NCBI GenBank assembly: GCA_947095585.1
Contig: OX352766.1
Location: 22,744,939-22,808,938, forward strand
Source: Nephrocerus scutellatus
Taxonomy: Eukaryota; Arthropoda; Insecta; Diptera; Pipunculidae
DNA: 64,000 nt
Direction of reading: 5' to 3'
Part shown: positions 38,349-50,524 of the stretch, in pieces
Numbering within the stretch: the stretch's first letter is position 1
How the letters are laid out: every line of letters begins with the position of its first letter
Translations under genes and position numbers: made by a program
The notes under the pieces: model-generated
Seen by the model: the letters and a program-made list of their open reading frames with translations, nothing else
Database searches by the model: none
What the model was told of the DNA's origin: nothing

Positions 38349-40361
38349 CACTTATTTCGAAGTTCAATTGTTTCATCAAAGGATTGTTTTAGAATTAAAA
38401 ATTAAATTAAATTTGAAACTTGGAATCATTTCATAAAATTAACTTACAAAATGCATATTATAGAGCTCCTAATTTCTTGACCTTCTCAATTGTAATATAT
38501 AACGCAGTTATTTCGAAGTTCAATTGTTTCATCAAAGGATTGTTTTAGAATTAAAAATTAAATTAAATTTGAAACTTGGAATCATTTCATAAAATTAACT
38601 TACAAAATGCATATTATAGAGCTCGTAATTTCTTGACCTTCTCAATTGCAATATATAACGCACTTTTTTCGAAGTTCAATTGTTTCACCAAAGGATGCAT
38701 ATTATAGAGCTCGTAATTTCTCGACCTTCTCAACTGTAATATATAACGCACTTATTTCGAAGTCCAATTGTGTCATCAAAGGACTGTTTTAAAATTAAAA
38801 ATTCATTCAAATTTTCATAAAATGAACTTACAAAATGCATATTATAGAGCTCGTAATTTCTTGACCTTCTCAATTGCAATATATAACGCACTTATTTCGA
38901 AGTTCAATTGTTTCATCAAAGGATTGTTTTAGAATTAAAAATTAAATTAAATTTGAAACTTGGAATCATTTCATAAAATGAACTTACAAAATGCATATTA
39001 TAGAGCTCGTAATTTCTTGACCTTCTCAGTTGTAATATATAACTCACTTATTTCGAAGTTCAATTGTTTCATCAAAGGATTGTTTTAGAATTAAAAATTA
39101 AATTAAATTTGAAACTTGGAATCATTTCATAAAATTAACTTACAAAATGCATATTATAGAGCTCGCAATTTCTTGACCTTCCCAATTGCAATATATCACG
39201 CTCTTATTTCGAAGTTCAATTGTTTCACTAAAGGATTGTTTTAGAATTAAAAATTAAATTAAATTTGAAACTTGGAATCATTTCATAAAATTAACTTACA
39301 AAATGCATATTATAGAGCTCGTAATTTCTTGACCTTCTCAGTTGTAATATATAACTCACTTATTTTGAAGTTCAATTGTTTCATCAAAGGATTGTTTTAG
39401 AATTAAAAATTAAATTAAATTTGAAACTTGGAATCATTTCATAAAATTAACTTACAAAATGCATATTATAGAGCTCGTAATTTCTCGACCTTCTCAACTG
39501 TAATATATAACTCACTTATTTCGAAGTTCAATTGTTTCATCAAAGGATTGTTTTAGAATTAAAAATTAAGTTAAATTTGAAACTTGGAATCATTTCATAA
39601 AATTAACTTACAAAATGCATATTAAAGAGCTCGTAATTTCTCGACCTTCTCAACTGTAATATATAACGCACTTATTTCGAAGTCCAATTGTGTCATCAAA
39701 GGACTGTTTTAAAATTAAAAATTCATTCAAATTTTCATAAAATGAACTTACAAAATGCATATTATAGAGCTCGTAATTTCTTGATCTTCTCAATTGCAAT
39801 ATATAACGCACTTATTTCGAAGTTCAATTGTTTCATCAAAGGATTGTTTTAGAATTAAAAATTAAATTAAATTTGAAACCTGGAATCATTTCATAAAATT
39901 AACTTACAAAATGCATATTATAGAGCTCCTAATTTCTTGACCTTCTCAATTGCAATATATAACGCACTTATTTCGAAGTTCAATTGTTTCATCAAAGGAT
40001 TGTTTTAGAATAAAAAATTAAATTAAATTTGAAACTTGGAATTATTTCATAAAATTAACTTACAAAATGCATATTATAGAGCTCGTAATTTCTTGACCTT
40101 CTCAACTGTAATATATAACGCACTTATTTCGAAGTCCAATTGTGTCATCAAAGGACTGTTTTAAAATTAAAAATTCATTCAAATTTTCATAAAATGAACT
40201 TACAAAATGCATATTATAGAGCTCGTAATTTCTTGACCTTCTCAATTGCAATATATAACGCACTTATTTCGAAGTTCAATTGTTTCATCAAAGGATTGTT
40301 TTAGAATTAAAAATTAAATTAAATTTGAAACTTGGAATCATTTCATAAAATTAACTTACAA
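38349..40361 (+). repeat. 1,912-bp tandem duplication, copy 2 with extension
   Basis: Repeats copy 1 through 40,260, and similarity to the start of a third unit continues to 40,361, where a 12-bp-deletion monomer (TTACAAAGAGCTCG) begins a different order. This is the same deletion joint as near 35,953, so the whole duplicated region is bracketed by related monomers. Confidence 0.92.
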
Positions 40362-41873
40362 AGAGCTCGTAATTTCTTGAACTTCTCAACTGTAATATAT
40401 AACGCAGTTATTTCGAAGTCCAATTGTGTCATCAAAGGACTGTTTTAAAATTAAACATTCATTCAAATTTTCATAAAATGAACTTACAAAATGCATATTA
40501 TAGAGCTCGTTATTTCTTGACCTTCTCAATTGCAATATATAACGCACTTATTTCGAAGTTCAATTATTTCATCAAAGGATTGTTTTAGAATTAAAAATTA
40601 AATTAAATTTGAAACTTGGAATCATTTCATAAAATTAACTTACAAAATGCATATTATAGAGCTCCTAATTTCTTGGCCTTCTCAATTGCAATATATAACG
40701 CACTTATTTCGAAGTTCAATTGTTTCATCAAAGGATTGTTTTAGAATTAAAAATTAAATTAAATTTGAAACTTGGAATCATTTCATAAAATTAACTTACA
40801 AAATGCATATTATAGAGCTCGTAATTTCTTGACATTCTCAACTGTAATATATAACGCACTTATTTCGAAGTCCAATTGTGTCATCAGAGGACTGTTTTAA
40901 AATTAAAAATCCATTCAAATTTTCATAAAATGAACTTACAAAATGCATATTATAGAGCTCGTAATTTCTTGACATTCTCAACTGTAATATATAACGCACT
41001 TATTTCGAAGTCCAATTGTGTCATCAAAGGACTGTTTTAAAATTAAAAATTCATTCAAATTTTCATAAAATGAACTTACAAAATGCATATTATAGAGCTC
41101 GTAATTTCTTGACCTTCTCAATTGCAATATATAACGCACTTATTTCGAAGTTCAATTGTTTCATCAAAGGATTGTTTTAGAATTAAAAATTAAATTAAAT
41201 TTGAAACTTGGAATCATTTCATAAAATTAACTTACAAAATGCATATTATAGAGCTCCTAATTTCTTGACCTTCTCAATTGCAATATATAACGCACTTATT
41301 TCGAAGTTCAATTGTTTCATCAAAGGATTGTTTTAGAATTAAAAATTAAATTAAATTTGAAACTTGGAATCATTTCATAAAATTAACTTACAAAATGCAT
41401 ATTATAGAGCTCGTAATTTCTTGACATTCTCAACTGTAATATATAACGCACTTATTTTGAAGTCCAATTGTGTCATCAGAGGACTGTTTTAAAATTAAAC
41501 ATTCATTCAAATTTTCATAAAATAAACTTACAAAATGCATATTATAGAGCTCCTAATTTCTTGACCTTCTCAATTGCAATATATAACGCACTTATTTCGA
41601 AGTTCAATTATTTCATCAAATGATTGTTTTAGAATTAAAAATTAAATTAAATTTGAAACTTGGAATCATTTCATAAAATTAACTTACAAAATGCATATTA
41701 TAGAGCTCCTAATTTCTTGACCTTCTCAATTGCAATATATAACGCACTTAGTTCGAAGTTCAATTGTTTCATCAAAGGATTGTTTTAGAATTAAAAATTA
41801 AATTAAATTTGAAACTTGGAATCATTTCATAAAATTAACTTACAAAATGCATATTATAGAGCTCGTAATTTCT
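40362..41873 (+). repeat. Mixed L and S monomers before the ordered block
   Basis: About ten L and S monomers. New features that become dominant to the right appear here: GCTCCTAATTTC tails, TTCAATTATTTCATCAAATG, and CACTTAGTTCGAAG (first at 41,747). No gene or non-satellite DNA is present. Confidence 0.92.
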
Positions 41874-44117
41874 TGACCTTCTCAACTGTAATATATAACG
41901 CACTTATTTCGAAGTCCAATTGTGTCATCAGAGGACTGTTTTAAAATTAAACATTCATTCAAATTTTCATAAAATGAACTTACAAAATGCATATTATAGA
42001 GCTCCTAATTTCTTGACCTTCTCAATTGCAATATATAACGCACTTATTTCGAAGTTCAATTATTTCATCAAATGATTGTTTTAGAATTAAAAATTAAATT
42101 AAATTTGAAACTTGGAATCATTTCATAAAATTAACTTACAAAATGCATATTATAGAGCTCCTAATTTCTTGACCTTCTCAATTGCAATATATAACGCACT
42201 TAGTTCGAAGTTCAATTGTTTCATCAAAGGATTGTTTTAGAATTAAAAATTAAATTAAATTTGAAACTTGGAATCATTTCATAAAATTAACTTACAAAAT
42301 GCATATTATAGAGCTCCTAATTTCTTGACCTTCTCAATTGCAATATATAACGCACTTATTTCGAAGTTCAATTATTTCATCAAATGATTGTTTTAGAATT
42401 AAAAATTAAATTAAATTTGAAACTTGGAATCATTTCATAAAATTAACTTACAAAATGCATATTATAGAGCTCGTAATTTCTTGACCTTCTCAACTGTAAT
42501 ATATAACGCAGTTATTTCGAAGTCCAATTGTGTCATCAAAGGACTGTTTTAAAATTAAACATTCATTCAAATTTTCATAAAATTAACTTACAAAATGCAT
42601 ATTATAGAGCTCGTAATTTCTTGACCTTCTCAACTGTAATATATAACGCACTTATTTCGAAGTCCAATTGTGTCATCAGAGGACTGTTTTAAAATTAAAC
42701 ATTCATTCAAATTTTCATAAAATTAACTTACAAAATGCATATTATAGAGCTCCTAATTTCTTGACCTTCTTAATTGCAATATATAACGCACTTATTTCGA
42801 AGTTCAATTATTTCATCAAATGATTGTTTTAGAATTAAAAATTAAATTAAATTTGAAACTTGGAATCATTTCATAAAATTAACTTACAAAATGCATATTA
42901 TAGAGCTCCTAATTTCTTGACCTTCTCAATTGCAATATATAACGCACTTAGTTCGAAGTTCAATTGTTTCATCAAAGGATTGTTTTAGAATTAAAAATTA
43001 AATTAAATTTGAAACTTGGAATCATTTCATAAAATTAACTTACAAAATGCATATTATAGAGCTCCTAATTTCTTGACCTTCTCAATTGCAATATATAACG
43101 CACTTATTTCGAAGTTCAATTATTTCATCAAATGATTGTTTTAGAATTAAAAATTAAATTAAATTTGAAACTTGGAATCATTTCATAAAATTAACTTACA
43201 AAATGCATATTATAGAGCTCGTAATTTCTTGACCTTCTCAACTGTAATATATAACGCAGTTATTTCGAAGTCCAATTGTGTCATCAAAGGACTGTTTTAA
43301 AATTAAACATTCATTCAAATTTTCATAAAATTAACTTACAAAATGCATATTATAGAGCTCGTAATTTCTTGACCTTCTCAACTGTAATATATAACGCACT
43401 TATTTCGAAGTCCAATTGTGTCATCAGAGGACTGTTTTAAAATTAAACATTCATTCAAATTTTCATAAAATGAACTTACAAAATGCATATTATAGAGCTC
43501 CTAATTTCTTGACCTTCTCAATTGCAATATATAACGCACTTATTTCGAAGTTCAATTATTTCATCAAATGATTGTTTTAGAATTAAAAATTAAATTAAAT
43601 TTGAAACTTGGAATCATTTCATAAAATTAACTTACAAAATGCATATTATAGAGCTCCTAATTTCTTGACCTTCTCAATTGCAATATATAACGCACTTAGT
43701 TCGAAGTTCAATTGTTTCATCAAAGGATTGTTTTAGAATTAAAAATTAAATTAAATTTGAAACTTGGAATCATTTCATAAAATTAACTTACAAAATGCAT
43801 ATTATAGAGCTCCTAATTTCTTGACCTTCTCAATTGCAATATATAACGCACTTATTTCGAAGTTCAATTATTTCATCAAATGATTGTTTTAGAATTAAAA
43901 ATTAAATTAAATTTGAAACTTGGAATCATTTCATAAAATTAACTTACAAAATGCATATTATAGAGCTCGTAATTTCTTGACCTTCTCAACTGTAATATAT
44001 AACGCAGTTATTTCGAAGTCCAATTGTGTCATCAAAGGACTGTTTTAAAATTAAACATTCATTCAAATTTTCATAAAATGAACTTACAAAATGCATATTA
44101 TAGAGCTCGTAATTTCT
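41874..44117 (+). repeat. Three tandem copies of a 748-bp higher-order unit (S-L-L-L-S)
   Basis: Units start at 41,874, 42,622 and 43,370. Each has an S with CATCAGAGGACTG (at 41,925, 42,673 and 43,421), an L with TTATTTCATCAAATG, an L with CACTTAGTTCG, another TTATTTC L, and an S with AACGCAGTTATTTCG: 140 + 3 x 156 + 140 = 748. Copies differ by only a few bases, such as CTTCTTAATTGC near 42,769. This is a regular higher-order repeat of the kind known from centromeric satellites. Confidence 0.95.
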
Positions 44118-44205
44118 TGACCTTCTCAATTGCAATATATAACGCACTTATTTCGAAGTTCAATTGTTTCACCAAAGGATGCATATTATAGAGCTCGTAA
44201 TTTCT
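44118..44205 (+). repeat. Type monomer T, 88-bp deletion form
   Basis: This family-1 monomer runs TGACCTTCTCAATTGC to GTTTCACCAAAGGAT and then joins directly to GCATATTATAGAGCTC. Sixty-eight bases, from the GATTGTTTTAG region through ACTTACAAAA, are missing at a joint with 2 bp of shared sequence (AT). I counted 27 T monomers, all with the same joint, between about 21,733 and 53,226. Nearly all are followed by a monomer with a CTCGACC head. A single deletion spread by amplification. Confidence 0.95.
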
Positions 44206-45269
44206 CGACCTTCTCAACTGTAATATATAACGCACTTATTTCGAAGTCCAATTGTGTCATCAAAGGACTGTTTTAAAATTAAAAATTCATTCAAATTTTC
44301 ATTAAATGAACTTACAAAATGCATATTATAGAGCTCGTAATTTCTTGACCTTCTCAATTGCAATATATAACGCACTTATTTCGAAGTTCAATTGTTTCAT
44401 CAAAGGATTGTTTTAGAATTAAAAATTAAATTAAATTTGAAACTTGGAATCATTTCATAAAATTAACTTACAAAATGCATATTATAGAGCTCGTAATTTC
44501 TTGACCTTCTCAATTGCAATATATAACGCACTTATTTCGAAGTTCAATTGTTTCACCAAAGGATGCATATTATAGAGCTCGTAATTTCTCGACCTTCTCA
44601 ACTGTAATATATAACGCACTTATTTCGAAGTCCAATTGTGTCATCAAAGGACTGTTTTAAAATTAAAAATTCATTCAAATTTTCATTAAATGAACTTACA
44701 AAATGCATATTATAGAGCTCGTAATTTCTTGACCTTCTCAATTGCAATATATAACGCACTTATTTCGAAGTTCAATTGTTTCATCAAAGGATTGTTTTAG
44801 AATTAAAAATTAAATTAAATTTGAAACTTGGAATCATTTCATAAAATTAACTTACAAAATGCATATTATAGAGCTCGTAATTTCTTGACCTTCTCAATTG
44901 CAATATATAACGCACTTATTTCGAAGTTCAATTGTTTCACCAAAGGATGCATATTATAGAGCTCGTAATTTCTCGACATTCTCAACTGTAATATATAACG
45001 CACTTATTTCGAAGTCCAATTGTGTCATCAAAGGACTGTTTTAAAATTAAAAATTCATTCAAATTTTCATTAAATGAACTTACAAAATGCATATTATAGA
45101 GCTCGTAATTTCTTGACCTTCTCAATTGCAATATATAACGCACTTATTTCGAAGTTCAATTGTTTCATCAAAGGATTGTTTTAGAATTAAAAATTAAATT
45201 AAATTTGAAACTTGGAATCATTTCATAAAATTAACTTACAAAATGCATATTATAGAGCTCCTAATTTCT
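44118..45269 (+). repeat. Three tandem copies of a 384-bp higher-order unit (T-S-L)
   Basis: The T deletion joint recurs at 44,171, 44,555 and 44,939, exactly 384 bp apart: 88 (T) + 140 (S) + 156 (L). S here ends TTTTCATTAAATG and begins with CTCGACC. The set is followed by L-L-L-S and then repeated as a whole at 45,878, so it is nested inside a 1,760-bp unit. Confidence 0.96.
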
Positions 45270-45877
45270 TGACCTTCTCAATTGCAATATATAACGCACT
45301 TATTTCGAAGTTCAATTATTTCATCAAATGATTGTTTTAGAATTAAAAATTAAATTAAATTTGAAACTTGGAATCATTTCATAAAATTAACTTACAAAAT
45401 GCATATTATAGAGCTCCTAATTTCTTGACCTTCTCAATTGCAATATATAACGCACTTAGTTCGAAGTTCAATTGTTTCATCAAAAGATTGTTTTAGAATT
45501 AAAAATTAAATTAAATTTGAAACTTGGAATCATTTCATAAAATTAACTTACAAAATGCATATTATAGAGCTCCTAATTTCTTGACCTTCTCAATTGCAAT
45601 ATATAACGCACTTATTTCGAAGTTCAATTATTTCATCAAATGATTGTTTTAGAATTAAAAATTAAATTAAATTTGAAACTTGGAATCATTTCATAAAATT
45701 AACTTACAAAATGCATATTATAGAGCTCGTAATTTCTTGACCTTCTCAACTGTAATATATAACGCAGTTATTTCGAAGTCCAATTGTGTCATCAAAGGAC
45801 TGTTTTAAAATTAAACATTCATTCAAATTTTCATAAAATGAACTTACAAAATGCATATTATAGAGCTCGTAATTTCT
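45270..45877 (+). repeat. L-L-L-S segment linking two T-S-L triplets
   Basis: A TTATTTC-type L, a CACTTAGTTCG L (with a private CATCAAAAGATTG change near 45,483), another TTATTTC L and an S with AACGCAGTTATTTCG. It equals the last four monomers of the 748-bp unit, showing how the two higher-order repeats are combined. Confidence 0.93.
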
Positions 45878-47029
45878 TGACCTTCTCAATTGCAATATAT
45901 AACGCACTTATTTCGAAGTTCAATTGTTTCACCAAAGGATGCATATTATAGAGCTCGTAATTTCTCGACCTTCTCAACTGTAATATATAACGCACTTATT
46001 TCGAAGTCCAATTGTGTCATCAAAGGACTGTTTTAAAATTAAAAATTCATTCAAATTTTCATTAAATGAACTTACAAAATGCATATTATAGAGCTCGTAA
46101 TTTCTTGACCTTCTCAATTGCAATATATAACGCACTTATTTCGAAGTTCAATTGTTTCATCAAAGGATTGTTTTAGAATTAAAAATTAAATTAAATTTGA
46201 AACTTGGAATCATTTCATAAAATTAACTTACAAAATGCATATTATAGAGCTCGTAATTTCTTGACCTTCTCAATTGCAATATATAACGCACTTATTTCGA
46301 AGTTCAATTGTTTCACCAAAGGATGCATATTATAGAGCTCGTAATTTCTCGACCTTCTCAACTGTAATATATAACGCACTTATTTCGAAGTCCAATTGTG
46401 TCATCAAAGGACTGTTTTAAAATTAAAAATTCATTCAAATTTTCATTAAATGAACTTACAAAATGCATATTATAGAGCTCGTAATTTCTTGACCTTCTCA
46501 ATTGCAATATATAACGCACTTATTTCGAAGTTCAATTGTTTCATCAAAGGATTGTTTTAGAATTAAAAATTAAATTAAATTTGAAACTTGGAATCATTTC
46601 ATAAAATAAACTTACAAAATGCATATTATAGAGCTCGTAATTTCTTGACCTTCTCAATTGCAATATATAACGCACTTATTTCGAAGTTCAATTGTTTCAC
46701 CAAAGGATGCATATTATAGAGCTCGTAATTTCTCGACCTTCTCAACTGTAATATATAACGCACTTATTTCGAAGTCCAATTGTGTCATCAAAGGACTGTT
46801 TTAAAATTAAAAATTCATTCAAATTTTCATTAAATGAACTTACAAAATGCATATTATAGAGCTCGTAATTTCTTGACCTTCTCAATTGCAATATATAACG
46901 CACTTATTTCGAAGTTCAATTGTTTCATCAAAGGATTGTTTTAGAATTAAAAATTAAATTAAATTTGAAACTTGGAATCATTTCATAAAATTAACTTACA
47001 AAATGCATATTATAGAGCTCCTAATTTCT
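45878..47029 (+). repeat. Second T-S-L triplet (384 bp x 3)
   Basis: T joints at 45,931, 46,315 and 46,699, again 384 bp apart and 1,760 bp after the first triplet (3 x 384 + 608). Identity with the first set is nearly complete; one change is AAAATAAACTTAC near 46,606. Confidence 0.95.
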
Positions 47030-49372
47030 TGACCTTCTCAATTGCAATATATAACGCACTTATTTCGAAATTCAATTGTTTCATCAAAGGATTGTTTTAG
47101 AATTAAAAATTAAATTTGAAACTTGGAATCATTTCATAAAATTAACTTACAAAATGCATATTATAGAGCTCGTAATTTCCTGACCTTCTCAACTGTAATA
47201 TATAACGCACTTATTTCGAAGTTCAATTGTTTCATCAAAGGATTGTTTTAGAATTAAAAATTAAATTAAATTTGAAACTTGGAATCATTTCATAAAATTA
47301 ACTTACAAAATGCATATTATAGAGCTCCTAATTTCTTGACCTTCTCAATTGCAATATATAACGCACTTAGTTCGAAGTTCAATTGTTTCATCAAAGGATT
47401 GTTTTAGAATTAAAAATTAAATTAAATTTGAAACTTGGAATCATTTCATAAAATTAACTTACAAAATGCATATTATAGAGCTCCTAATTTCTTGACCTTC
47501 TCAATTGCAATATATAACGCACTTATTTCGAAGTTCAATTATTTCATCAAATGATTGTTTTAGAATTAAAAATTAAATTAAATTTGAAACTTGGAATCAT
47601 TTCATAAAATTAACTTACAAAATGCATATTATAGAGCTCGTAATTTCTTGACCTTCTCAACTGTAATATATAACGCACTTATTTCGAAGTCCAATTGTGT
47701 CATCAAAGGACTGTTTTAAAATTAAAAATTCATTCAAATTTTCATTAAATGAACTTACAAAATGCATATTATAGAGCTCGTAATTTCTTGACCTTCTCAA
47801 TTGCAATATATAACGCACTTATTTCGAAGTTCAATTGTTTCATCAAAGGATTGTTTTAGAATTAAAAATTAAATTAAATTTGAAACTTGGAATCATTTCA
47901 TAAAATTAACTTACAAAATGCATATTATAGAGCTCCTAATTTCTTGACCTTCTCAATTGCAATATATAACGCACTTAGTTCGAAGTTCAATTGTTTCATC
48001 AAAGGATTGTTTTAGAATTAAAAATTAAATTAAATTTGAAACTTGGAATCATTTCATAAAATTAACTTACAAAATGCATATTATAGAGCTCCTAATTTCT
48101 TGACCTTCTCAATTGCAATATATAACGCACTTATTTCGAAGTTCAATTATTTCATCAAATGATTGTTTTAGAATTAAAAATTAAATTAAATTTGAAACTT
48201 GGAATCATTTCATAAAATTAACTTACAAAATGCATATTATAGAGCTCGTAATTTCTTGACCTTCTCAACTGTAATATATAACGCAGTTATTTCGAAGTCC
48301 AATTGTGTCATCAAAGGACTGTTTTAAAATTAAACATTCATTCAAATTTTCATAAAATGAACTTACAAAATGCATATTATAGAGCTCGTAATTTCTTGAC
48401 CTTCTCAATTGCAATATATAACGCACTTATTTCGAAGTTCAATTGTTTCACCAAAGGATGCATATTATAGAGCTCGTAATTTCTCGACCTTCTCAACTGT
48501 AATATATAACGCAGTTATTTCGAAGTCCAATTGTGTCATCAAAGGACTGTTTTAAAATTAAACATTCATTCAAATTTTCATAAAATTAACTTACAAAATG
48601 CATATTATAGAGCTCGTAATTTCTTGACCTTCTCAACTGTAATATATAACGCACTTATTTCGAAGTCCAATTGTGTCATCAGAGGACTGTTTTAAAATTA
48701 AACATTCATTCAAATTTTCATAAAATGAACTTACAAAATGCATATTATAGAGCTCCTAATTTCTTGACCTTCTCAATTGCAATATATAACGCACTTATTT
48801 CGAAGTTCAATTATTTCATCAAATGATTGTTTTAGAATTAAAAATTAAATTAAATTTGAAACTTGGAATCATTTCATAAAATTAACTTACAAAATGCATA
48901 TTATAGAGCTCCTAATTTCTTGACCTTCTCAATTGCAATATATAACGCACTTAGTTCGAAGTTCAATTGTTTCATCAAAGGATTGTTTTAGAATTAAAAA
49001 TTAAATTAAATTTGAAACTTGGAATCATTTCATAAAATTAACTTACAAAATGCATATTATAGAGCTCCTAATTTCTTGACCTTCTCAATTGCAATATATA
49101 ACGCACTTATTTCGAAGTTCAATTATTTCATCAAATGATTGTTTTAGAATTAAAAATTAAATTAAATTTGAAACTTGGAATCATTTCATAAAATTAACTT
49201 ACAAAATGCATATTATAGAGCTCGTAATTTCTTGACCTTCTCAACTGTAATATATAACGCAGTTATTTCGAAGTCCAATTGTGTCATCAAAGGACTGTTT
49301 TAAAATTAAACATTCATTCAAATTTTCATAAAATGAACTTACAAAATGCATATTATAGAGCTCGTAATTTCT
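47030..49372 (+). repeat. Partly reordered 748-bp and related monomers
   Basis: L, S and one T monomer drawn from the neighbouring units in changed order, including a shortened monomer near 47,100 (AAAATTAAATTTGAAAC, 8 bp lost), a TTTCCTGACC head near 47,177, CACTTAGTTCG monomers near 47,367, 47,973 and 48,951, a T joint at 48,453 and a CATCAGAGG S at 48,676. From about 48,625 it again follows S-L-L-L-S. Confidence 0.92.
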
Positions 49373-50524
49373 TGACCTTCTCAATTGCAATATATAACGC
49401 ACTTATTTCGAAGTTCAATTGTTTCACCAAAGGATGCATATTATAGAGCTCGTAATTTCTCGACCTTCTCAACTGTAATATATAACGCACTTATTTCGAA
49501 GTCCAATTGTGTCATCAAAGGACTGTTTTAAAATTAAAAATTCATTCAAATTTTCATTAAATGAACTTACAAAATGCATATTATAGAGCTCGTAATTTCT
49601 TGACCTTCTCAATTGCAATATATAACGCACTTATTTCGAAGTTCAATTGTTTCATCAAAGGATTGTTTTAGAATTAAAAATTAAATTAAATTTGAAACTT
49701 GGAATCATTTCATAAAATTAACTTACAAAATGCATATTATAGAGCTCGTAATTTCTTGACCTTCTCAATTGCAATATATAACGCACTTATTTCGAAGTTC
49801 AATTGTTTCACCAAAGGATGCATATTATAGAGCTCGTAATTTCTCGACCTTCTCAACTGTAATATATAACGCACTTATTTCGAAGTCCAATTGTGTCATC
49901 AAAGGACTGTTTTAAAATTAAAAATTCATTCAAATTTTCATTAAATGAACTTACAAAATGCATATTATAGAGCTCGTAATTTCTTGACCTTCTCAATTGC
50001 AATATATAACGCACTTATTTCGAAGTTCAATTGTTTCATCAAAGGATTGTTTTAGAATTAAAAATTAAATTAAATTTGAAACTTGGAATCATTTCATAAA
50101 ATTAACTTACAAAATGCATATTATAGAGCTCGTAATTTCTTGACCTTCTCAATTGCAATATATAACGCACTTATTTCGAAGTTCAATTGTTTCACCAAAG
50201 GATGCATATTATAGAGCTCGTAATTTCTCGACCTTCTCAACTGTAATATATAACGCACTTATTTCGAAGTCCAATTGTGTCATCAAAGGACTGTTTTAAA
50301 ATTAAAAATTCATTCAAATTTTCATTAAATGAACTTACAAAATGCATATTATAGAGCTCGTAATTTTTTGACCTTCTCAATTGCAATATATAACGCACTT
50401 ATTTCGAAGTTCAATTGTTTCATCAAAGGATTGTTTTAGAATTAAAAATTAAATTAAATTTGAAACTTGGAATCATTTCATAAAATTAACTTACAAAATG
50501 CATATTATAGAGCTCCTAATTTCT
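49373..50524 (+). repeat. Third T-S-L triplet (384 bp x 3)
   Basis: T joints at 49,426, 49,810 and 50,194, exactly 384 bp apart and 5,255 bp after the first triplet. TAATTTTTTGACC near 50,363 is a private change. A further T joint follows at 50,734, 540 bp on (384 + 156), after an extra L with AAGCTT. Confidence 0.95.
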
